DNA from: Tachypleus tridentatus
Taxonomy: Eukaryota; Arthropoda; Merostomata; Xiphosura; Limulidae
Assembly: GCF_004210375.1 (NCBI RefSeq)
Contig: NC_134827.1
Span: forward strand, 102,781,285 to 102,845,284
Direction: 5' to 3'
Length of the DNA: 64,000 nucleotides
A program made the translations under genes and the position numbers. Positions 25,067 through 37,709 of the stretch are shown here, piece by piece. Position 1 is the stretch's first letter, and each line of letters begins with the position of its first letter. Below the pieces are notes generated by a model. That model ran no database searches. It was not told the origin of the DNA and was given only the letters and a program-made list of their open reading frames with translations.

Positions 25067-25566
25067 NNNNNNNNNNNNNNNNNNNNNNNNNNNNNNNNNN
25101 NNNNNNNNNNNNNNNNNNNNNNNNNNNNNNNNNNNNNNNNNNNNNNNNNNNNNNNNNNNNNNNNNNNNNNNNNNNNNNNNNNNNNNNNNNNNNNNNNNNN
25201 NNNNNNNNNNNNNNNNNNNNNNNNNNNNNNNNNNNNNNNNNNNNNNNNNNNNNNNNNNNNNNNNNNNNNNNNNNNNNNNNNNNNNNNNNNNNNNNNNNNN
25301 NNNNNNNNNNNNNNNNNNNNNNNNNNNNNNNNNNNNNNNNNNNNNNNNNNNNNNNNNNNNNNNNNNNNNNNNNNNNNNNNNNNNNNNNNNNNNNNNNNNN
25401 NNNNNNNNNNNNNNNNNNNNNNNNNNNNNNNNNNNNNNNNNNNNNNNNNNNNNNNNNNNNNNNNNNNNNNNNNNNNNNNNNNNNNNNNNNNNNNNNNNNN
25501 NNNNNNNNNNNNNNNNNNNNNNNNNNNNNNNNNNNNNNNNNNNNNNNNNNNNNNNNNNNNNNNNNN
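25067..25566. other. Assembly gap, exactly 500 N
   Basis: A run of exactly 500 N is a placeholder of fixed size used when contigs are joined by scaffolding, so the true distance is unknown. It separates the 3' part of one polycystin copy from the GAIN exons of the other. Apparent open frames that cross it are artefacts. Confidence 0.99.
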
Positions 25567-25640
25567 AAAAATTTTTATATAATTTTGTAAAATTGATGCA
25601 AGTTGTTAGTTATGTGATTTGTAATCTCACTGTTTGACAG

Positions 25641-25730
25641 GAAAATAAACCCTTACAACTGAAGTTAAACAAATCGTCAAGAAGAATTAGACTTGATAGT
25701 TGTGATCAGGGGGAAATTCTGAAAAAAAAA
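25641..25730 (+). CDS. Candidate GAIN-region exon (uncertain)
   Basis: After the acceptor TTTGACAG the frame reads ENKPLQLKLNKSSRRIRLDS, then CDQGEIL and a Lys run, and ends at G|GTAGAG. It precedes the GAIN exon at 26948 and has the hydrophilic, helix-prone character seen there. As written, the phase does not fit that exon. It would fit if the run of nine A at 25722-25730 were one base shorter, a common long-read error. There is no domain signature, so this is only a candidate; it may be intron. Confidence 0.3.
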
Positions 25731-26947
25731 GGTAGAGATTTTAAATTGGATTAAGTGAACCTGTTTTGAGAAAGAAAACAAAAGGTATATGTGTGAACAA
25801 ACAAACTGACAAAGCACCTCAAAATAAGTGTTGGTACCATGACCACCTTGCAAAATAAGTCCAGGTACTCTGGTTGTGATACATCAAAGATTCTTGATAT
25901 ATGAAAGAAGTATATTGTTAGAAATAGTAATTTTATTTTTATTTGTGACATAAAGTTTTATAAGTGCCTAATATTGTTTAATGGGAGGGAATAGACGTTT
26001 TATGTAGTCATAAAGAATATATATAAATCGTTGCTAGTTGAACCATATATTGATGTCTTAATATACAAAAAAGGCTTAGAATATAATATCCACTATCATA
26101 AACTACTTAAGGCACATAAGAATGCAGCTGAACTAAGTAAAGAAAGAAATATTACATAATTGGTAAACAAATTCGTTAATAACAAGAAATGGTAATTGCT
26201 ACCTCAAAACATGTGGTTCTTCTGGTAGTTAAGCATATGTAAAGTTTATAAAGAAAGATTATTTTGAAATCTATATTTTTTTTATGGAAATAGGCTATAT
26301 AAGCTGTATAAAGATACGTTTTGTTTTCCCAAATTTATTAAGTCGACTAATATCTTCTTGAGTCAAATACCCTGTCCTCTTCCACCATTTCTATTTATTT
26401 ACTTCAACATACAGTTTGTTAGTTTTAGGAACTGTTAATTGTATTTACACTCAAGTAGTGTGAAATGTTAGCATTTCCAAAATATGTTTAATTTAAATCT
26501 GTATTTTAGAAATAGGGGACTATGAAAAAAATGTATAATCTGTTTCTGTACAAATGTGCTGAAAATTCTGGATGCTTTTGTGTTACTGTTAAAATATTAC
26601 AATATATATATACATGTTATCATAAACTTAGCCTGAAAACAAAATAAAAAACACTTTGAAACTGTAGATTTACGTAGCTTTAAAAGTATGTGTTTTGTAT
26701 ATACAGCTCAGAGAAGTCTGTTTGATGTATTGATAGTTCTGAATGTTTTGAAGTACCACAGATATTTACATTACAGTTTTGATTTATTCTGTTACAAAAG
26801 CAGGTCACTCAACAAATATTTTGCCAAGTATAACAAACTATAAAATAATAATACATTGTATCAATGAACATGTTTTGAGTAAGAGTAGCATTATATTGGT
26901 CAGTATTTATGAACAGCTTTATCTCACTGGTTTCTTCTTTTTTATAG
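25731..26947 (+). other. Intron upstream of the first clear GAIN exon
   Basis: AT-rich sequence with no exon or known repeat that I can recognise. Confidence 0.6.
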
Positions 26948-27045
26948 GATAAAGCAGCATCTATCCTAGATGATGTAACATCAAAATTAATTGAAGAGGG
27001 AAATTCGAAAAGTATTTCTTCAAAAGAATTTTTAGATGTATCCAA
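26948..27045 (+). CDS. Polycystin-1-like: GAIN-domain helical exon 1
   Basis: The exon reads DKAASILDDVTSKLIEEGNS followed by a Ser/Lys-rich turn and EFLDVSK. This is the kind of amphipathic helix (a..L..v...L) found in subdomain A of the GAIN domain, the autoproteolysis-inducing fold that precedes the GPS in polycystin-1 and adhesion receptors. The acceptor is TTTTATAG at 26947 and the donor CAA|GTACGT at 27046. It ends with two bases (AA), completed by A at 27750 to give Lys, so phase supports joining the two. The minus-strand frame over the same bases is a shadow. Confidence 0.65.
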
Positions 27046-27298
27046 GTACGTCTGAAATGTTACAATTTTAAATCAATTTTAATTCTTGTGACTAATTACA
27101 AATCTTTTATAAATGAAATAAAATTATTTCACTATTGTGCTGTGACATTTGGAAATGCTTTGTCTCCCTCAAAATCTTTATTTTGCAGTATTTATTCAGG
27201 ATTTTTAAAATTCTTTGTGCTGGTGTTTTGAACCTTGTTAATGACATTCTTATAAGCTGAATGTGTGTAAAACTTGCATGACTTGAATTAATCTACAT

Positions 27299-27533
27299 AC
27301 ATGAGGACTATCTGTGCTAGCCATCCCTAATTTAGCAGTGTAAGAACTAGAGGGAAGGCAGCTTGTCATCACCATCCACTATCAACTCTTGAGCTGCTCT
27401 TTTACCAACAAAGGGTGAGATTGATCATCACATTATAATGTCCCCACAGCTGAAAGGGGAGAGCATGTTTACTGTGATGAGGATTTAAACCCGATTCCCT
27501 AAGATTACAAGTCGAGTGCCCTAACCACCTGGT
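27299..27533 (-). mobile_element. tRNA-derived SINE, minus strand
   Basis: Read on the minus strand it runs from CCAGGTGGTTAGGGCACTCG (A-box region) through a decayed B box near GGGTTTAAATCC, then the family body with CACATTATAATGT-type and TTGGTAAAAGAGCAG blocks, to ACTGCTAAATTAGGGATGGC. It lies in the intron between the two helical GAIN exons. Confidence 0.78.
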
Positions 27534-27749
27534 TTGAAATAGAACTGTAGCAAAGTCAGAAATCGTTGGTACTGTATACTACAAAAGAGTGAGATATGTG
27601 ATACCTTGATACCACACTAGAGAAACTTCTTGAATGCCAATATATGATACAGGTTACCTTAATGTCCATTGTACTTTGAATTAAGCTAAAACTGAAGAAT
27701 AATTGTTAGAAATAAGAAACATATATGTAATTTTTTTCATATATCTTAG

Positions 27750-27910
27750 ATGTGTTGTTAGTGGAATGTCAGCTCTGCTTAATACCACTGTTGGAAATGC
27801 TACTGTAGTTAGCAGAAGTTGACAACACAGAATATTACAGAGAGCCAGAGTATGATAGTTATGTATATCCAGACCCTGAAGAAGAAGAAGAGAAGACACA
27901 ACAAAAGAAA
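27750..27910 (+). CDS. Polycystin-1-like: GAIN-domain exon 2 with acidic tract, one-base frame break
   Basis: The exon opens CVVSGMSALLNTTVGNATVV, which fits the next helix of GAIN subdomain A with likely N-glycosylation sites (NTT, NAT). After this the frame stops within a few codons. One base over, the reading continues AEVDNTEYYREPEYDSYVYP and then DPEEEEEKTQQKK up to a GT donor at 27911. A single extra base near 27811 would explain both halves. The phase at the 5' end matches the exon at 26948. The acidic tract is not a usual part of GAIN and could be a loop insertion. The 3' phase (0) does not match the next exon found, at 39493, so at least one exon between them is unseen or the donor is elsewhere. 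Confidence 0.5.
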
Positions 27911-30402
27911 GTACAAATATTTTTTTAAACAATCGTAAGAGAGTTTCAAACTGTGAGGTTTTTATTTTTTTTAAGATATGCCGACATAATCACTGCATAT
28001 CCAAGCCTTTTGAGACCAATAATTATTATACAGTATGACTACTTTCAATGCTCTAAGTTTGTTTATCCTACATTAGTATGCTGATCAGCTAGTCTGGTCT
28101 CAGAATTAAAGAAGTTATGAACATTTATAACAGAATATAAGTATAACCTTCTTTTCTCTTTATTCGTTGAGAAAATCAATGCTGTGAGCTCTTGTATGAG
28201 ACTGATGAAAAGTTTGATTATAAATCTAATTTTATACCTCTGGATGTAAGATAACCTAAACTCTTGTTTGTTAATGTAAGATGAAAGGCTAAATTAGAAA
28301 ATATAGAATTACTGATAGAATATGACAATAGTTGCTCAAAGAACTTACGCTTGGAGGTTGTGGGTGGATTTCTGAGTTCTTAGTATAATGATTTGAAAAC
28401 ACATGTAAATTTCAATTAGAATTGTGTAAATTTATTGTAAAAAACTTATAATATGGTTTTATATGTATGTACATGTAGTTATAAAAGTTGTACACAGAAA
28501 TTCTTTTTTTTTTTGGTATACTAACCAGCTGTGCTGTAGTAACCGTTACCAGATTTTGATGATTTAGAGTACATATTTTAAATAAGTTATATATGCTTTA
28601 TAAGATTACACACAAACAAAACATTTCAAATATTACTTGTCGAGAAAATAACTTAGAGCTCGAAACTTGTAGGCATTGTTGTCCAAGCTTGAAAGATAAC
28701 TTACCAGTTCTTTTAAATACTGTACAATTAATAGAAATTCTATGGAGTTTTGAGTTTGTTTTACTTCACCATATTGTAAACTAAATTAATTTAGGTATGT
28801 TAAGAATATTACAACATTTCATCAAATTCTTTATTCAGTGTCATGTGGATGATCAACTGTTTAATGATTCTCTTTAGAGTAGAATTTCTGTTAGTTGTTT
28901 AAATACAAATCATCATAATGTTGCAGATTGTTTAAGATCAGTTTTCTAAATAATAAACAGGAATTTAATTCACCATTGTTTAAGATTACAAAACTTTTCA
29001 ACACCCAGAGTGGCTGATGTTTTAGTCCTAAGTCTTTATTAATTCAATAACTGGACTGTATTTTTTCTTTATTATGAGTACTTTTTTTATAACATTTAGT
29101 GTTTGTATTGATGTGTAGAACTTACAGTTTACTCTGTTTAATTTCTTTGTGGATTTTCAAGGATAGGACACAAAATCAACATTTTCATATTGTTGGAAAA
29201 AAACATTATATTTGTATTATTTCATATAATGTTTTAATGGACATTCTACTTTCTCAAGTATGTTTTATTGACACCATTTTAGAACCTCACCATAATCTAT
29301 GTCACCATGTCCAGTCATGCTCTGCCTGATGACCATGATACTGAAAATAGCCCTGCAGCATACTTTCAGTTGCAAAAGGCTTCAGTGTGAGGCTTTCATG
29401 TTCAAAACATACCACTTCTCCCTGCTGTTTTCCAGAGTCCATCCAGTGTATGATGACAGAGGGTTTCCTAGTGGCCATTTCAACAGTGTGATTGCACAGA
29501 AATCCATGAGTGATGCATACAGCATCTTGACAGAAAGGTCTTTGCATTCTCCACACTCCAGCTGCTTGAAGTATGCAATAAGTAAACATGAGATATGACT
29601 GAAAACCTTATTTTTGTGAAATCATACCCAAATGACATTGTTTCCAGAATATCCTTCATTATTATATTGCCTGAGACACATAGACAGCTTTTGTCTCTGA
29701 TCTTTATGTTCATGGATTTTCACCTGTTACTGGATGCCACACTTTGCTTACCATGCCTTGGGTATGACTTATAGCACATCTCTTTTGGATGGTCTTGATG
29801 TTCCAAGTTGATCAGTATTACTTTGTTTCCTGATACCATAAAGTACAAGAGATATCCTTATCTTAGAAGTTCTAAATTCTCCATCTTTATATCTGTTTTT
29901 AATCTGCATGTACAGGTGTTTTCCATTAGCAGAAGCTGTTACCTACCCTTCCTGAAAGTGGTATAGTTTTAATAAGATCATATGACCTGTGAAATGCTGA
30001 ACATCAAAAGTAGTTCTGATGTACCATTCCACCACAGCTTCAGTTGTCACACAACTCAGTTATTTACATTTTAAAAAATCACTTTAATATAATGTACTCA
30101 ACACTTAACAGCACACATGTTGTCATTGTAATATATTGACAAATATAATAAAAAATAAAACTTATAATAGAAGTTGGTTAACTGTCTACTTTTTAACAGT
30201 AATATTCTGATTCAAATTACCCAGGTGATATAATATCACCAGAAAAAAAACAAACTTATTCAGTTTTACTAGAGCGTTTCTCAAATTTAATTATAACATT
30301 TTTTGAAAAGGAAGATATGATTGATGATATAAACATGACAGCTGGAACACAAGGAAGATGTTGATTTGATAGTGATGTAAATTACTACAAGAAAAATCAT
30401 TG
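27911..30402 (+). other. Intron 5' part; nothing certain
   Basis: Mostly AT-rich sequence. Between about 29290 and 29720 the base composition is more even, and the minus strand has two overlapping open frames of 77 and 95 codons, one containing VIIHWMDSGKQQGEVVCF. I do not recognise it; it may be a decayed repeat or pseudogene. At least one GAIN exon expected in 27.9-39.5 kb was not found. Confidence 0.5.
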
Positions 30403-33400
30403 CTTTCTGACATCCAAAGTCTTCACTGTGAGACACACTTTCTCTGCACTGCAGCTTTCTGACATCCAAAGTCTTCACTGTGAGACACACTTTCTCTGCA
30501 CTGCAGCTTTCTGTCATCCAAAGTCTTCACTGTGAGACATACTTTCTCTGCACTGCAGCTTTCTGTCATCCAAAGTCTTCACTGTGAGACACACTTTCTC
30601 TGCACTGCAGCTTTCTGTCATCCAAAGTCTGCACTGTGAGATACACTTTCTCTGCACTGCAGCTTTCTGTCATCAAAGTCTGCACTGTGAGATACACTTT
30701 CTCTGCACTGCAGCTTTCTGTCATCCAAAGTGTTCACTGTGAGACACACTCTCTGCACTGCAGCTTTCTGTCATCCAAAGTCTTCACTGTGAGACATACT
30801 TTCTCTGCACTGCAGCTTTCTGTCATCCAAAGTGTTCACTGTGAGACACACTTTCTCTGCACTGCAGCTTTCTGACATCCAAAGTCTGCACTGTGAGATA
30901 CACTTTCTCTGCACTGCAGCTTTCTGTCATCCAAAGTCTGCACTGTGAGATACACTTTCTCTGCACTGCAGCTTTCTGTCATCCAAAGTCTTCACTGTGA
31001 GACACACTTTCTCTGCACTGCAGCTTTCTGTCATCCAAAGTGTTCACTGTGAGACACACTTTCTCTGCACTGCAGCTTTCTGTCATCCAAAGTCTTCACT
31101 GTGAGACACACTTTCTCTGCACTGCAGCTTTCTGTCATCCAAAGTGTTCACTGTGAGACACACTTTCTCTGCACTGCAGCTTTCTGTCATCCAAAGTCTT
31201 CACTGTGAGACACACTTTCTCTGCACTACAGCTTTCTGACATCCAAAGTCTTCACTGTGAGACACACTTTCTCTGCACTGCAGCTTTCTGTCATCCAAAG
31301 TGTTCACTGTGAGACACACTTTCTCTGCACTGCAGCTTTCTGTCATCCAAAGTCTTCACTGTGAGACACACTTTCTCTGCACTACAGCTTTCTGACATCC
31401 AAAGTCTTCACTGTGAGACACACTTTCTCTGCACTACAGCTTTCTGACATCCAAAGTCTTCACTGTGAGACATACTTTCTCTGCACTGCAGCTTTCTGTC
31501 ATCCAAAGTCTTCACTGTGAGACACTTTCTCTGCACTGCAGCTTTCTGACATCCAAAGTCTTCACTGTGAGACACACTTTCTCTGCACTGCAGCTTTCTG
31601 TCATCCAAAGTGTTCACTGTGAGACACACTTTCTCTGCACTGCAGCTTTCTGTCATCCAAAGTGTTCACTGTGAGACACACTTTCTCTGCACTACAGCTT
31701 TCTGACATCCAAAGTCTTCACTGTGAGACACACTTTCTCTGCACTGCAGCTTTTCTGTCATCCAAAGTGTTCACTGTGAGACACACTTTCTCTGCACTGC
31801 AGCTTTCTGTCATCCAAAGTCTTCACTGTGAGACACACTTCTCTGCACTACAGCTTTCTGTCATCCAAAGTGTTCACTGTGAGACACATCTCTTTCTGCA
31901 CTGCAGCTTTCTGTCATCCAAAGTGTTCACTGTGAGACACACTTTCTCTGCACTGCAGCTTTCTGTCATCCAAAGTGTTCACTGTGAGACACACTTTCTC
32001 TGCACTGCAGCTTTCTGTCATCCAAAGTCTTCACTGTGAGACACACTTTTCTGCACTGCAGCTTTCTGTCATCCAAAGTCTTCACTGTGAGACACACTTT
32101 CTCTGCACTACAGCTTTCTGACATCCAAAGTCTTCACTGTGAGACATACTTTCTCTGCACTGCAGCTTTCTGTCATCCAAAGTCTTCACTGTGAGACACA
32201 CTTTCTCTGCACTGCAGCTTTCTGACATCCAAAGTCTTCACTGTGAGACACACTTTCTCTGCACTGCAGCTTTCTGTCATCCAAAGTCTTCACTGTGAGA
32301 CACACTTTCTCTGCACTGCAGCTTTCTGACATCCAAAGTCTTCACTGTGAGACACACTTTCTCTGCACTGCAGCTTTCTGTCATCCAAAGTCTTCACTGT
32401 GAGACACACTTCTCTGCACTGCAGCTTCTGTCATCCAAAGTCTTCACTGTGAGACACACTTTCTCTGCACTGCAGCTTTCTGTCATCCAAAGTCTTCACT
32501 GTGAGACACACTTTCTCTGCACTGCAGCTTTCTGTCATCCAAAGTGTTCACTGTGAGACACACTCTCTGCACTGCAGCTTTCTGACATCCAAAGTCTGCA
32601 CTGTGAGATACACTTTCTCTGCACTGCAGCTTTCTGTCATCCAAAGTCTGCACTGTGAGATACACTTTCTCTGCACTGCAGCTTTCTGTCATCCAAAGTC
32701 TTCACTGTGAGACACTTTCTCTGCACTGCAGCTGTCATCAAAGTGTTCACTGTGAGACACACTTTCTCTGCACTGCAGCTTTCTGTCATCCAAAGTCTTC
32801 ACTGTGAGACACACTTTCTCTGCACTGCAGCTTTCTGTCATCCAAAGTGTTCACTGTGAGACACACTTTCTCTGCACTGCAGCTTTCTGTCATCCAAAGT
32901 CTTCACTGTGAGACACACTTTCTCTGCACTACAGCTTTCTGACATCCAAAGTCTTCACTGTGAGACACACTTTCTCTGCACTGCAGCTTTCTGTCATCCA
33001 AAGTGTTCACTGTGAGACACACTTTCTCTGCACTGCAGCTTTCTGTCATCCAAAGTCTTCACTGTGAGACACACTTTCTCTGCACTACAGCTTTCTGACA
33101 TCCAAAGTCTTCACTGTGAGACACACTTTCTCTGCACTACAGCTTTCTGACATCCAAAGTCTTCACTGTGAGACATACTTTCTCTGCACTGCAGCTTTCT
33201 GTCATCCAAAGTCTTCACTGTGAGACACACTTTCTCTGCACTGCAGCTTTCTGACATCCAAAGTCTTCACTGTGAGACACACTTTCTCTGCACTGCAGCT
33301 TTCTGTCATCCAAAGTGTTCACTGTGAGACACACTTTCTCTGCACTGCAGCTTTCTGTCATCCAAAGTCTTCACTGTGAGACACACTTTCTCTGCACTAC

Positions 33401-36400
33401 AGCTTTCTGACATCCAAAGTCTTCACTGTGAGACACACCTTTCTCTGCACTGCAGCTTTCTGTCATCCAAAGTGTTCACTGTGAGACACACTTTCTCTGC
33501 ACTGCAGCTTTCTGTCATCCAAAGTCTTCACTGTGAGACACACTTTCTCTGCACTACAGCTTTCTGTCATCCAAAGTGTTCACTGTGAGACACACTTTCT
33601 CTGCACTGCAGCTTTCTGTCATCCAAAGTGTTCACTGTGAGACACACTTTTCTGCACTGCAGCTCTGTCATCCAAAGTGTTCACTGTGAGACACACTTTC
33701 TCTGCACTGCAGCTTTCTTGTCATCCAAAGTCTTCACTGTGAGACACACTTTCTCTGCACTGCAGCTTTCTGTCATCCAAAGTCTTCACTGTGAGACACA
33801 CTTTTCTGCACTACAGCTTTCTGACATCCAAAGTCTTCACTGTGGACATACTTTCTCTGCACTGCAGCTTTCTGTCATCCAAAGTCTTCACTGTGAGACA
33901 CACCTTCTCTGCACTGCAGCTTTCTGACATCCAAAGTCTTCACTGTGAGACACACTTTCTCTGCACTGCAGCTTTCTGTCATCCAAAGTCTTCACTGTGA
34001 GACACACTTTCTCTGCACTGCAGCTTTCTTGACATCCAAAGTCTTCATTGTGAGACACACTTTCTCTGCACTGCAGCTTTCTGTCATCCAAAGTCTTCAC
34101 TGTGAGACACACACTTTCTCTGCACTGCAGCTTTCTGTCATCCAAAGTCTTCACTGTGAGACACACTTTCTCTGCACTGCAGCTTTCTGTCATCCAAAGT
34201 CTTCACAGTGAGACACACTTTCTCTGCACTGCAGCTTTCTGTCATCCAAAGTCTTCACTGTGAGACACACTTTCTCTGCTGCAGCTTTCTGTCATCCAAA
34301 GTCTTCACTGTGAGACACACTTCTGCACTGCAGCTTTCTGTCATCCAGGTCTTCACTGTGAGACACACTTTCTCTGCACTGCAGCTTTTGACATCCAAAG
34401 TCTTCACTGTGAGACACACTTTCTCTGCACTGCAGCTTTCTGTCATCCAAAGTCTTCACTGTGAGACACACTTTCTCTGCACTGCAGCTTCTCTGTCATC
34501 CAAAGTCTTCACTGTGAGACACACTTTCTCTGCACTGCAGCTTTCTGTCATCCAAAGTCTTCACTGTGAGACACACTTTCTCTGCACTGCAGCTTTCTGT
34601 CATCCAAAGTCTTCACTGTGAGACACACTTTCTCTGCACTGCAGCTTTCTGTCATCCAAAGTCTTCACTGTTAGACACACTTTCTCTGCACTGCAGCTTT
34701 CTGTCATCCAAAGTCTTCACTGTGAGACACACTTTCTCTGCGCTGCAGCTTTCTGTCATCCAAAGTCTTCACTGTGAGACACACTTTCTCTGCACTGCAG
34801 CTTTCTGTCATCCAAAGTCTTCACTGTGAGACACACTTTCTCTGCACTGCAGCTTTCTGTCATCCAAAGTCTTCACTGTGAGACACACTTTCTCTGCACT
34901 GCAGCTTTCTGTCATCCAAAGTCTTCACTGTGAGACACACTTTCTCTGCACTGCAGCTCTGTCATCCAAAGTCTTCACTGTAGACACACTTTCTCTGCAC
35001 TGCAGCTTTCTTGTCATCCAAAGTCTTCACTGTGAGACACACTTTCTCTGCACTGCAGCTTTCTGTCATCCAAAGTCTTCACTGTGAGACACACTTTCTC
35101 TGCACTGCAGCTTTCTGTCATCCAAAGTCTTCACTGTGAGACACACTTTCTCTGCACTGCAGCTTTCTGTCATCCAAAGTCTTCACTGTGAGACACACTT
35201 TCTCTGCACTGCAGCTTTCTGTCATCCAAAGTCTTCACTGTGAGACACACTTTCTCTGCACTGCAGCTTTCTGTCATCCAAAGTCTTCACTGTGAGACAC
35301 ACTTTCTCTGCACTGCAGCTTTCTGTCATCCAAAGTCTTCACTGCGAGACACACTTTCTCTGCGCTGCAGCTTTCTGTCATCCAAAGTCTTCACTGCGAG
35401 ACACACTTTCTCTGCGCTGCTCTTGTCATCCAAAGTCTTCACTGTGAGACACACTTTCTCTGCACTGCAGCTTTCTTGTCATCCAAAGTCTTCACTGTGA
35501 GACACACTTTCTCTGCACTGCAGCTTTCTGTCATCCAAAGTCTTCACTGTGAGATACACTTTTTCTGTGCTGCAGCTTTCTGTCATCCAAAGTCTTCACT
35601 GTGAGACACACTTTCTCTGCACTGCAGCTTTCTGTCATCCAAAGTCTTCACTGTGAGACACACTTTCTCTGCACTGCAGCTTTCTGTCATCCAAAGTCTT
35701 CACTGTGAGACACACTTTCTCTGCACTGCAGCTTTCTGTCATCCAAAGTCTTCACTGTGAGATACACTTTCTCTGCACTGCAGCTTTCTGTCATCCAAAG
35801 TCTTCACTGTGAGACACACTTTCTCTGCACTGCAGCTTTCTGACATCCAAAGTCTTCACTGTGAGATACACTTTCTCTGCACTGCAGCTTTCTGTCATCC
35901 AAAGTGTTCACTGTGAGACACACTTTCTCTGCACTGCAGCTTTCTGTCATCCAAAGTCTTCACTGTGAGACACACTTCTCTCTGCACTGCAGCTTTCTGT
36001 CATCCAAAGTCTTCACTGTGAGACACACTTTCTCTGCACTGCAGCTTTCTGTCATCCAAAGTCTTCACTGTGAGACACACTTTCTCTGCACTGCAGCTTT
36101 CTGTCATCCAAAGTCTTCACTGTGAGACACACTTTCTCTGCACTGCAGCTTTCTGTCATCCAAAGTCTTCACTGTGAGACACACTTTCTCTGCACTGCAG
36201 CTTTCTGTCATCCAAAGTCTTCACTGTGAGACACACTTTCTCTGCACTGCAGCTTTCTGTCATCCAAAGTCTTCACTGTGAGACACACTTTCTCTGCACT
36301 GCAGCTTTCTGTCATCCAAAGTCTTCACTGTGAGATACACTTTCTCTGCACTGCAGCTTTCTGTCATCCAAAGTCTTCACTGTGAGACACACTTTCTCTG

Positions 36401-37709
36401 CACTGCAGCTTTCTGTCATCCAAAGTCTTCACTGTGAGACACACTTTCTCTGCACTGCAGCTTTCTGTCATCCAAAGTCTTCACTGTGAGACACACTTTC
36501 TCTGCACTGCAGCTTTCTGTCATCCAAAGTCTTCACTGTGAGACACACTTTCTCTGCACTGCAGCTTTCTGTCATCCAAAGTCTTCACTGTGAGACACAC
36601 TTTCTCTGCACTGCAGCTTTCTGTCATCCAAAGTCTTCACTGTGAGATACACTTTCTCTGCACTGCAGCTTTCTGTCATCCAAAGTCTTCACTGTGAGAC
36701 ACACTTTCTCTGCACTGCAGCTTTCTGTCATCCAAAGTCTTCACTGTGAGACACACTTTCTCTGCACTGCAGCTTTCTGTCATCCAAAGTCTTCACTGTG
36801 AGACACACTTTCTCTGCATTGCAGCTTTCTGTCATCCAAAGTCTTCACTGTGAGACACACTTTCTCTGCACTGCAGCTTTCTGTCATCCAAAGTCTTCAC
36901 TGTGAGACACACTTTCTCTGCACTGCAGCTTTCTGTCATCCAAAGTCTTCACTGTGAGACACACTTTCTCTGCACTGCAGCTTTCTGTCATCCAAAGTCT
37001 TCACTGTGAGACACACTTTCTCTGCACTGCAGCTTTCTGTCATCCAAAGTCTTCACTGTGAGACACACTTTCTCTGCACTGCAGCTTTCTGTCATCCAAA
37101 GTCTTCACTGTGAGACACACTTTCTCTGCACTGCAGCTTTCTGTCATCCAAAGTCTTCACTGTGAGACACACTTTCTCTGCACTACAGCTTTCTGTCATC
37201 CAAAGTCTTCACTGTGAGACACACTTTCTCTGCACTGCAGCTTTCTGTCATCCAAAGTCTTCACTGTGAGACACACTTTCTCTGCACTGCAGCTTTCTGT
37301 CATCCAAAGTCTTCACTGTGAGATACACTTTCTCTCTTCACTGCAGCTTTCTGTCATCCAAAGTCTTCACTGTGAGATGACACTTTCTCTGCACTGCAGC
37401 TTTCTGTCATCCAAAGTCTTCACTGTGAGACACACACTTTCTCTGCACTGCAGCTTTCTGTCATCCAAAGTCTTCACTGTGAGACACACTTTCTCTGCAC
37501 TGCAGCTTTCTGTCATCCAAAGTCTTCACTGTGAGACACACTTTCTCTGCACTGCAGCTTTCTGTCATCCAAAGTCTTCACTGTGAGACACACTTTCTCT
37601 GCACTGCAGCTTTCTGACATCCAAAGTCTTCACTGTGAGACACACTTTCTCTGCACTGCAGCTTTCTGTCATCCAAAGTCTTCACTGTGAGACACACTTT
37701 CTCTGCACT
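30403..37709. repeat. 52-bp minisatellite, about 140 tandem copies
   Basis: The unit contains TGTCATCCAAAGTCTTCACT, then GAGACACACTTTCTCTGCAC and TGCAGC. The array starts in TTTCTGACATCC and ends abruptly at CTCTGCAC followed by unique sequence. Because 52 is not a multiple of three, frames rotate through the unit and produce many 60-137 codon chance frames. The first half mixes variants (GTC or GAC, CTTC or GTTC, CACAC or CATAC, TGCAG or TACAG). The last roughly 2.5 kb is nearly uniform. It lies in an intron of the polycystin-1-like gene between GAIN exons. Confidence 0.97.

Noticed and set aside
25045-25590. Open frames of about 180 codons
   Set aside because: They run through 500 N.
30636-37586. 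Many open frames of 60-137 codons on both strands
   Set aside because: All are chance frames of the 52-bp repeat, with rotating frame and no splice or start context.
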